Below the pieces are notes generated by a model. That model saw only the letters and a list, made by a program, of their open reading frames with translations. It was not told where the DNA came from and made no database searches. This document shows positions 9,578 to 17,114 of a stretch of DNA of 64,000 nt, in pieces; position 1 is the stretch's first letter, and every line of letters begins with the position of its first letter. Source of the stretch: Trametes villosa (taxonomy: Eukaryota; Basidiomycota; Agaricomycetes; Polyporales; Polyporaceae); the NCBI GenBank assembly GCA_002964805.2, contig PUDQ02000003.1, positions 3,100,001-3,164,000 on the forward strand. Direction: 5' to 3'. The position numbers and the translations under genes were made by a program.

Positions 9578-12500
9578 GTAGCTGGGACTACACCATCTCA
9601 TTTGTAACTATCGGCCAGCAGCGCAGAAATGCATACCTGCTATCCGGATATGTTGAGTGTGGACCCAAAGTCGTCGGAATCCGAGCCCTATTCGACTCAG
9701 GCGCGGATGCAACAATCCTCAATCGTCGCATCGTCAATCAATATAATCTCCCTACGGTCAAACTACCAAAACCAATCCGATTCCGAAACGCGGATGACAG
9801 CATTAACACCATTGGAGAAGTCACCCACCGAGTGGAATCCAACTTCGTGGTCCGAGGACACGAACTACCCACGAACTTCTACGTCGCCGACCTAGGACGG
9901 GACGACGCCATCCTAGGCATTCCATGGATCCGACGATACAATCCAAAGGTCAATTGGGACTCGGGACATTTCGAGTTTGACCCGAAGATTATCAAGAAAC
10001 AACAACTCCGTCGAGAATACCAGCAACATCACGACCCCCCACCAGGAGTCCCAATGTGGGGACTACCACGAACGACAACAGCAGACCCAGAAGGGGTCCA
10101 TCAATTCATCAGGAGAACCTCGGAAGATCTAGAAGACGACGATACCTGGAACGTCCAGGCCAATACGATCTTGAGTTCTCTTAGACAACAATCCAAAGAC
10201 CTCACTATCGGACGAGCAACAATGTCAACCAATCTAGCAATCAAGGCGCACGAAGGGCAAAAGGTCAAGACACTCGAAGAACTACTGCCAGAATATTTGT
10301 TGGACCTAAGAGACGTTTTTGACAAGAAATCCGCGGAATGCATGCCCATTACAAGACCATGGGACCATGACATCAAGCTAAAGGCAGAATTTGTACCCCG
10401 CGACTGCAAGATTATTCCATTATCCCCAGCAGAACGAGGAGAACTCGACAAGTTCGTGGACGAAAACCTCGCCAAAGGTTATATACGACCCTCCAAATCA
10501 CCAATGGCATCACCATTCTTCTTCGTCAAAAAGAAGGATGGCTCACTACGACCAGTCCAAGACTACCGATACCTCAATGATGGAACGATCAAGGACGCAG
10601 GACCTCTACCACTCATATCCGACCTATTTGACAAGCTAGGCGGAGCGAAATACTTCACCAAAGTCGATGTTCGAGCAGGATACAACAATGTCCGTATCAA
10701 GGAAGGCGACCAATGGAAGGCAGCGTTCAAAACCCCTCGAGGACTGTTCGAACCAACAGTTATGTTCTTTGGGCTCTGCAACGCCCCCGCAACCTTCCAA
10801 ACCATGATGAACGCCATCTTTCACGACTATCTGTCAGAAGGATGGCTAGTAATCTATATGGACGACATCCTACTCTTCTCTGACAACCTCGAAGATCTAC
10901 GCAAACACACACGGCTAGTAATCGAACGACTACGCGACAACGATCTATACCTCAAGGCAGAGAAATGCGAGTTTGAAGTTCAACGGGTAGAATTCCTAGG
11001 GGCAATCGTGTCGCCAGGACAAGTATCAATGGACCCAGTCAAGCTCGACGGACTAAAGGACTGGCCCACTCCAACAACAGTCAAACAAGTCCAAAGCTTC
11101 CTAGGATTTGCGAACTTCTATCGGAGGTTCATACGGGGATTCGCCGACCTAGCAAGACCCCTAAACGATTTAACTCGGAAGGATAATCCATGGAAGTGGA
11201 CCCCAGCATGCGAACAAGCGTTCCAAGACATCAAGAAGCGCTTCATCGAGGAGCCTATTTTGCTTCAACCGGACGTATCAAAACCATTCCAAATCGAGTG
11301 CGACGCGTCCAAAGTCGCCACCGGGGCGGTGTTGAGGCAAAAAGGGGAGGAAGGGATATGGCACCCCTGTGCATATCTATCAAAATCCTTTACCGAAACC
11401 GAACGCAACTACCAGATCTACGACCGCGAACTTCTTGCCATCATCCGAGCGCTGGAAACGTGGAGACACTACATCGAGGGCACCAAACAACCCGTAGAAA
11501 TCTTGTCAGACCACAAGAACTTGACATATTGGCGCAGTGCTAGAAAACTCAACCGAAGACAAGCACGATGGAGCAACTTCTTATCCGAATTCAACTACGT
11601 CATCAGACATCTACCAGGAAAAAGCCTGGTCCAAGCCGACGCTCTATCCAGAAGACCGGACCACGACCCGGGAGACCACGATAACGAAGAAGTCACCATG
11701 ATCCCGGGAGATCTATTCGCCAAGGCAGTCCACGTGGACCTCCAGGAATTAATCCGCAGCACCACTTCTCGTGACAAATCAGTCATGGACTCAACCAATG
11801 GAGCGTGGCACCTCAAGAAGGAACCTATTTTTGGAACCAAGGCCGACTGGCGCATGGACGACGGCATTATTCTCTTCAAAGGGAAAGTCTATGTCCCACC
11901 AGAAGACAATATTCGCCGAGAAGTAGTCCGCCTACATCACGAACCAGCAGTCATGGGACACCCCGGAATCCAAAAAACCTTCGAACTTGTCAACCGAGAA
12001 TACTGGTGGCCAGGCATGCGACACTTCATCACCCAATACGTCAAAGGATGCGCAACATGCCAAACCGCCAAAGTCAACACACATCCCACTCAACCCGGAA
12101 TGATGCCTATTCCACATAGCGGATCAACAAGACCATTCGGCACAATAACCATGGACTATGTCACCGGGCTCCCTTTATCCAACGGGTTCGACGCAATCCA
12201 AGTGGTTGTCGACCACGACGAATCCAAGGCCATTGTTCTCTCGGAATGTACAAAGGAAACCAACGCCATGGACACCGCACATCTTCTCGTGAGAGATGTT
12301 TACTCCCGATTTGGACTTCCGGACCGCATCATATCCGACCGAGGCCCGCAATTCATCTCACACGCATACCAAGAAATGAATAAACTCCTCGGGATTGGCC
12401 AATCGCTCAGCACGTCTCACCACCCTCAAACCGACGGACAATCAGAACGGACCATTCAAGAAATCGAAGTCGCACTGCGGATCTATTGTGGGAACTACCC

Positions 12501-13188
12501 TGACACGTGGAGCACCCTCTTGCCACAATTTGAATTCGCGCACAATCACCGGACTCATTCAGTCACTGGGAAAAGCCCCTTCGAACTTCTGATGGGATAT
12601 CAACCACGAGCTATAGGCACCGTACACCCTAAGCCCAAGCACCCCAGCACGGAAGAACGATTGAATCACCTCAAGGAACTCCGAGAAAACGCCATCACCT
12701 CCCACGCAAAGGCCGCCGCCGCTATGGCCAAGAGACAGGCAGCAGGCAATGTGACCTTCAAGAAGGGAGATAAGGTGTTCCTCGAATCCACGAACCTCAA
12801 ATTGCCCTATCCCAACCGGAAACTCGCACCAAAACGAGAAGGTCCCTTTGTCATCGACGAAGTCATGGGACCTACCACTGTGAAACTCCGACTCCCGAAG
12901 GCATGGAAGATTCACCCAGTATTTCACACCGCCTTGATCACGCACTACCGAACCACCCCAGAACACGGCCCGAATTACGTGTCACCACCACCGGACACAA
13001 TTGACGGAGAGGAAGAGTGGGAAATCGAAGCAATTATCAATCACAGGAAGCCTGCCCGTGGAGGAATCCAGTACCTAGTCACATGGAAAGGCCGTCCGCA
13101 GCACGAGAATGAATGGCTGCGTGAGAAAGACCTCAAACACGCACAAGCAACTCTTCAACGCTATAAGAAGCTGCACAAGATGGCCTGA
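9541..13188 (+). CDS. pol: Pol polyprotein (PR-RT-RH-IN-chromodomain)
   Basis: The frame is open from 9520 and is entered by -1 frameshift at 9541, giving about 1215 residues after the shift. The aspartic protease has FDSGAD at 9691 and the flap-side ILGIPW. Reverse transcriptase has YMDD at 10855-10866 and the FGLCNAPATFQ block; RNase H starts at CDAS (about 11299). The integrase has the HHCC finger (HHEP...H...CATC, 11934-12060), the catalytic D in TMDYV, D in SDRGPQF and E in the QSERTIQE segment. A chromodomain closes the protein (EWEIEAIINHR to NEWLREKDL, about 13015-13130). Chromodomains steer integration to marked chromatin. No stop or frameshift is seen, so the enzyme set could be active. 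An alternative internal start at a GTG (9832) would omit the protease and is unlikely. Confidence 0.95.
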   Translation, partial: LGGRTDPAPVSSCSWDYTISFVTIGQQRRNAYLLSGYVECGPKVVGIRALFDSGADATILNRRIVNQYNLPTVKLPKPIRFRNADDSINTIGEVTHRVESNFVVRGHELPTNFYVADLGRDDAILGIPWIRRYNPKVNWDSGHFEFDPKIIKKQQLRREYQQHHDPPPGVPMWGLPRTTTADPEGVHQFIRRTSEDLEDDDTWNVQANTILSSLRQQSKDLTIGRATMSTNLAIKAHEGQKVKTLEELLPEYLLDLRDVFDKKSAECMPITRPWDHDIKLKAEFVPRDCKIIPLSPAERGELDKFVDENLAKGYIRPSKSPMASPFFFVKKKDGSLRPVQDYRYLNDGTIKDAGPLPLISDLFDKLGGAKYFTKVDVRAGYNNVRIKEGDQWKAAFKTPRGLFEPTVMFFGLCNAPATFQTMMNAIFHDYLSEGWLVIYMDDILLFSDNLEDLRKHTRLVIERLRDNDLYLKAEKCEFEVQRVEFLGAIVSPGQVSMDPVKLDGLKDWPTPTTVKQVQSFLGFANFYRRFIRGFADLARPLNDLTRKDNPWKWTPACEQAFQDIKKRFIEEPILLQPDVSKPFQIECDASKVATGAVLRQKGEEGIWHPCAYLSKSFTETERNYQIYDRELLAIIRALETWRHYIEGTKQPVEILSDHKNLTYWRSARKLNRRQARWSNFLSEFNYVIRHLPGKSLVQADALSRRPDHDPGDHDNEEVTMIPGDLFAKAVHVDLQELIRSTTSRDKSVMDSTNGAWHLKKEPIFGTKADWRMDDGIILFKGKVYVPPEDNIRREVVRLHHEPAVMGHPGIQKTFELVNREYWWPGMRHFITQYVKGCATCQTAKVNTHPTQPGMMPIPHSGSTRPFGTITMDYVTGLPLSNGFDAIQVVVDHDESKAIVLSECTKETNAMDTAHLLVRDVYSRFGLPDRIISDRGPQFISHAYQEMNKLLGIGQSLSTSHHPQTDGQSERTIQEIEVALRIYCGNYPDTWSTLLPQFEFAHNHRTHSVTGKSPFELLMGYQPRAIGTVHPKPKHPSTEERLNHLKELRENAITSHAKAAAAMAKRQAAGNVTFKKGDKVFLESTNLKLPYPNRKLAPKREGPFVIDEVMGPTTVKLRLPKAWKIHPVFHTALITHYRTTPEHGPNYVSPPPDTIDGEEEWEIEAIINHRKPARGGIQYLVTWKGRPQHENEWLREKDLKHAQATLQRYKKLHKMA

Positions 13189-13270
13189 AGTCCCCAGACC
13201 CTGCCCACTCTGGATTCCCTCAACCCCCTCGCACTACTCCTCCTCGACTTCGACAGCCTCAGCTTCGACA

Positions 13271-14764
13271 ATGGCCCGCAACCACCGCTCTCGCCGCCAA
13301 CACCGCACTCGCTCCTCGAACTCCCCCTCTCCGATCAATCGACTCCAAGCCCCCGTCCTGGGACGCCTCGTCCCTCCTGCACCCTCCTTCGTGAAGGGGG
13401 TGAACCCGACCTACGACCATCTCCCTCGCCTCCCCACCGCGTCCTATTCCAATGGGACTCTGCCCGACCGGCTCGGGTGGACTCTCCTCCACCCCGATCT
13501 CCAGGCGATTGTCAACCAACGCCTCGCCTCGCTCCCCGGAACACGTCACTGGGTCGACGTGTACCGGATGTGCGGCGACGTCCTTCCCGCTCTCCGCCAC
13601 ATGGACAACTACGTCCAGAACCATCCGGATCCCCAGGAGATCGTTTTCCTCAGACAGGCCAACGTCTCCTACACCTCCGCCTTCAGCAGGATCGTCCAGA
13701 TCGCTGAGGTCGCCCTCAACCAAGTCGCCCTCTATCCCGCTCTAGGCATGATCGAAGATCTGCTTCCCCGCCGCCGCGCCGGATGGAACGCCCCGCAGCC
13801 TAACCCCACTCACGACGGACCCGCCCGCATCGACTGCATGCTGGGCACCAACGGTAGCCGCGACCCCCTCTACAAGATCACGGAGGACACCACGAGGTGG
13901 GGAGTTCCCAACGGCAACTGGGAAAGTTGGGACGACAACAAGGAGAACGAGCCCCCTATCGCGGACTTCTCTGAGGTGCAAGTCTCCACTCCTGAACCCC
14001 CCAGCGCGCCGACAAGCTCCTCCTCGGAATGGCACGACATGAGGCAAGCCCTCGAAGATCGACTCACATCCCCGGTCCCCGAATCGGTTCATACTCCCCC
14101 CATCTCAACGCCCTCTCTCCTCGAACCGCCCACTCGCAGCTCATCCCCCGAGTACATCCCTCTCTCGCCTGCCTCGTCGTCAATGCCAAGCCTGGAAACC
14201 GACGACTCCTACATGGACGACCCCGATACCGACGCCCTCATCGCCTACATCGCTCCCATCCCCGGGAGTACTCGCGCATTCATCAGGACGGTTTGGCCAG
14301 AGGAGAAGCCTATTCATCCCTCTGAGTTCAGCGACGTCAACCGCCTCGCCGCGATTCCCAACGCCCTCTTACCCCCTCTCCAACGCGCTATGATAGCTGC
14401 ATTCCGCGTCCAGACCGGCTACTACATCCCCGACGCCGACCTACACATGCCCTTCGCCACCCTCCGCTATGTCATCTCATCCATCGCCAAAGGGGTGGAC
14501 CCTCACTACCCAGGCCTCGACATGACCAGCGACAGGAACGCGAAGGCCAAGGCCTACGCCATCCGCGTCCCTATCGACAGCATGCGCGAACCGGGAGGGT
14601 GGAAAGATCTTGAAGCGGACTTGGCCACGGCAGCAGCGACCTCGTCTCAACCCACTCACGTTCCTGCTCAAGCCTCCACGCCCCCGAAGCTTCCCGAACC
14701 CCCGAAACTCCCGGAGTTCATCGTTCGCCGTCGCAAGGCCTTCACCGACACCATGACGGACTAG
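13271..14764 (+). CDS. Additional 3' ORF of the gypsy element (497 aa, unknown)
   Basis: Starts at ATG 13271, 83 bases after the pol stop, and ends 38 bases before the 3' LTR. The same frame is open back to an ATG at 13109 inside pol. The N terminus is strongly basic (RNHRSRRQHRTRS), like an arginine-rich nucleic-acid-binding or nuclear-import motif. The centre is Pro/Ser/Glu-rich and acidic. The last 150 residues look folded (AMIAAFRVQTGYYIP, LRYVISSIAKGVD). There is no signal peptide or membrane segment, so it is not a classical envelope protein. Its codons mostly end in C, unlike the A-rich third positions of gag and pol, which suggests a separate origin. Being placed after pol, it would need a spliced or internal transcript, or reinitiation. 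I recognise no family. Confidence 0.6.
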   Translation: MARNHRSRRQHRTRSSNSPSPINRLQAPVLGRLVPPAPSFVKGVNPTYDHLPRLPTASYSNGTLPDRLGWTLLHPDLQAIVNQRLASLPGTRHWVDVYRMCGDVLPALRHMDNYVQNHPDPQEIVFLRQANVSYTSAFSRIVQIAEVALNQVALYPALGMIEDLLPRRRAGWNAPQPNPTHDGPARIDCMLGTNGSRDPLYKITEDTTRWGVPNGNWESWDDNKENEPPIADFSEVQVSTPEPPSAPTSSSSEWHDMRQALEDRLTSPVPESVHTPPISTPSLLEPPTRSSSPEYIPLSPASSSMPSLETDDSYMDDPDTDALIAYIAPIPGSTRAFIRTVWPEEKPIHPSEFSDVNRLAAIPNALLPPLQRAMIAAFRVQTGYYIPDADLHMPFATLRYVISSIAKGVDPHYPGLDMTSDRNAKAKAYAIRVPIDSMREPGGWKDLEADLATAAATSSQPTHVPAQASTPPKLPEPPKLPEFIVRRRKAFTDTMTD

Positions 14765-14787
14765 GCGTTGACCTGGAAGGTCAACCT

Positions 14788-14800
14788 AAAGGGGGGGGTA
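14788..14800 (+). other. Polypurine tract of gypsy element
   Basis: AAAGGGGGGGGTA sits immediately before the 3' LTR and is the expected primer for plus-strand DNA synthesis. Confidence 0.85.
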
Positions 14801-14801
14801 G

Positions 14802-15173
14802 TGTTACAATTTCATCCTCGGTTCCTAATACGGCCAATGACTCGACCTGACTCATTCTGACTCAGCCCCTATATTTAGTCCATATGACTCGTCCTGACTC
14901 CTCATGACTCATCCTGACTGCGATGTACTATACTTAGCTCAGACCTGACTCATACTGACTGCGGACGTACTGCAGCAGTGCTGCGCTTCACTGCGGATCT
15001 GCTGCGCAGATCCTTCCCCCACAGTATATAAGGACCCCCTCTCTCCCTCTCTTTTCCCCAGTTTCGATCTCCTGTTTCATCCTGTAACAACCAATACTCT
15101 TGACTCATCAATCTACTTGTTATTTATAACTCTTTGAGTGCGCTCGAACGCCACTTCAAGTGTTATCTTAACA
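14802..15173 (+). repeat. 3' LTR of gypsy element
   Basis: 372 bp, about 95% identical to the 5' LTR. All seven upstream TGACTC cores, the TATA box and the self-primer source (15060-15070) are preserved despite the substitutions. It abuts truncated KDZ coding sequence at 15174. Confidence 0.95.
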
Positions 15174-15849
15174 CATGAAGGCTTTATACCGGTCCTGAAC
15201 TTTCTTGATACCGGTATTGTCGGTTAGCCGTTCGAGCGCCAGGTAGTAGTCGTACATCGAGACTTTGCCCTGCACGCTTTGGATGTGGTAGTGCTCCAAA
15301 AGGCGGTACGAGAAGGCGGTATGAGGTTCACTGTCAGTCGCTGGGTACAGGCCGCGCCGGAGGAGTTGCTGAGCAGGAGTACCCGCATGGCCGGCCTCGT
15401 TGCATCCGCAGAAGCGTATGTCGACTTTGTGAAGGCCGTTGACCTCGATGACGCTGAAGTCGGCCCGCGGTCGTACGGGATGGGCGCATAGGGATCCGTC
15501 CGCATGCCCGAGCTGGATAGCTAGGCCAAGGTCGCGCAGAGTTGTCGCCTCGAAGGCTTGGCCTGTCCAACGCTACGGCGGGTGAGTATGAGACGAAGAC
15601 GGACGCAACCTGTTTACGTACCTCCACGCGATGGAACGCGCACTCTGCGTGCCTCCTAACCGTGCAATCCTCGCAGTAAAGCCTCGGCGAGCAATCGAGA
15701 CACCGGATGACCGGTGCGCGGCGACCATCGAGCGCGTCGGGCTGCGGTTTCGGACATCCCGGGCAGGCCTTCTGGTTAAAGTCGCCGCGGCCTTCTTGCC
15801 GGAGGACCTCGTCCAGGTAGTCCTGTACTAGTGGCAGCCAGTCGGCCAT
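15174..15849 (-). pseudogene. KDZ transposase, N-terminal fragment with CxC2 cysteine cluster
   Basis: Two exons on the minus strand, 15849-15622 and 15572-15174, joined in phase 0 over a 49-nt GT-AG intron (209 codons). The protein begins MADWLPLVQDYLDEVLR and carries the cysteine cluster typical of the CxC2 domain of fungal KDZ transposases: CPGC, CLDC, YCEDC and a later CGC. It continues with YDYYLALERLTDNTG and stops because the sequence runs into the gypsy 3' LTR. KDZ (Kyakuja-Dileera-Zisupton) proteins are large cut-and-paste transposases, so only a small part of the protein remains. An upstream exon probably existed beyond 15850 (a donor GTACGT is at about 15928), but a TGA lies in its required frame. 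No intact gene. Confidence 0.85.
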
Positions 15850-16010
15850 GGGATCGTCCTATTGACGTGGTAGTGTATAAGTCAGCGCAAGCGGTAAGAC
15901 ACCGTATAATACGGGCCGAATACGTACCCAGGTCGCATTTCAAGGAGCTTGCTCCTGCTGGCCCGAAGCGTCATCGAGTGAGGGGGCATTCTCGTTCTCC
16001 GGGGGCGCGT
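15850..16010. other. Remnant upstream region of the KDZ fragment
   Basis: 160 bases between the KDZ start and the LTR of the second element. On the minus strand it reads as a possible first exon plus intron (acceptor at about 15862), broken by a stop and then cut at 16011. Confidence 0.4.
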
Positions 16011-16725
16011 TGATACGCCCGGTGCACCGCTGACTCCAGAAATCGCGACACAGGCGGCAGCGCGCACACTTGGATTTCGCGATGGCAGCGCGCGCGCAAA
16101 GCTCGCGACAGGGCCTTGGGAGCGAGTGTGCGCAGGAGCTCATTGGGCAGCGTGGAGCGCGAGTCACTGTCGAGAGGCGGGCGCAGCACACGCGGGGCCC
16201 TATCAGGTGCGGGCGCTAATGGCGCGGCAGGCATTCCGAGCGCGCGCGCAGTGGGTGCGCGGCGGGCGCGACGGTCCGCGCGCGGCGCGGAGCGGTTCCC
16301 GAGAAGCAGTCTAGGCCGCGCTCGGGTCCAGGCTTAGGTAGCTACGGTCCCTCCATGTATCTTCGCGCCTCGGGCGCTAGACAATTCAGATTCCTTTCCC
16401 CCTCACCCTCAGGAGCTCAATTGCGTCTGCGTCCCCTCTCTGCGAATAGCGTCTTGCGTTGCGTTGCGTTGCGTTGCGTTCCTTGCGTCTTTCACCGCGC
16501 CCATATTCGTGTCCCCCCTCCTCGCGAGCACCTGATCGTAGCTACCTTCGCGCCAGCGCCGCGACCTTCGCGAGACGTGCCAGCGCATCGCGCTCTCCCC
16601 GCGAAGGGCACCCCGACTCGAACCTAGCTTCTCCCTCGCTCCGCGTTTAGCTTCCCTACAGGCCTCGTCCTCCGAAGGCCCTCGGCCTGTCTCTGGTTGT
16701 CCCTAGGGGATAGTTGAGTGCATCA
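16011..16725 (+). repeat. 5' LTR of the non-autonomous element
   Basis: 715 bp. Matches 25496-26170 almost perfectly except for about 40 bp of GC-rich sequence near 16233-16280 that is absent from the 3' copy. Contains a TTGCG pentamer microsatellite near 16455. Confidence 0.9.
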
Positions 16726-17114
16726 TTCTGGTGACCACCGCAGGGGGGTGGAGTTAGGACTTCACAGTCGGCTTCCTCCTTCGACGGCAACAGCGCTGTC
16801 TCCGTCGCGATTGCGCACCACCTCGCGATTTCCTCAAGCCCACCCACGCGCCCTCAAACAGGAAGCGACTGCGCGCGCGCGACGCGGGAGCGACAGCGCG
16901 GATTGGCGACATCGGCCCAATTCTGCACCGCACAGAGCCCTTCCCCATCACCCAGTCTGCGCTAGGCGAGCGAGCATCAAAGCCGCGCTTAGACCCCCTT
17001 CTGTCGCTAAGTGCGCAATCTTTCCGGACCTCTTCTCCTGCCTTGCCTTCTTGCATCTCCTACTCTCCCTTGCCATTGCGCGTCTCCCCTCCTTCCAAGC
17101 TTAGCGTCCCCAAT
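16726..17114 (+). other. Leader between 5' LTR and gag of the non-autonomous element
   Basis: About 390 bases with the presumed primer-binding site at 16729 and GC-rich sequence. No gene is supported; open frames here are short and overlap. Confidence 0.5.

Larger units (their letters stand above)
6521..15173 (+). mobile_element. Full-length Ty3/gypsy LTR retrotransposon (chromovirus), 8.65 kb
   Basis: Two 372-bp LTRs starting TGTTACAA and ending TTAACA enclose a self-primer binding site, an AUG-less ORF0, gag, a -1 frameshift signal, pol (protease, reverse transcriptase, RNase H, integrase, chromodomain), an extra 3' ORF and a polypurine tract. All main frames are intact. The order PR-RT-RH-IN and the C-terminal chromodomain define a chromovirus. 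By eye the two LTRs differ at about 18 of 372 positions. The five bases left (CCGAG) and right (CATGA) of the element differ, so there is no target-site duplication. Confidence 0.95.

Noticed and set aside
9832..13188. Pol starting at the internal GTG (9832)
   Set aside because: The frame is open back to 9520 and contains the protease active site upstream of 9832; frameshift from gag explains entry better.
13271..14764. Reading the extra gypsy ORF as an envelope gene
   Set aside because: No signal peptide, membrane anchor or cysteine-rich ectodomain is visible; only the position is env-like.
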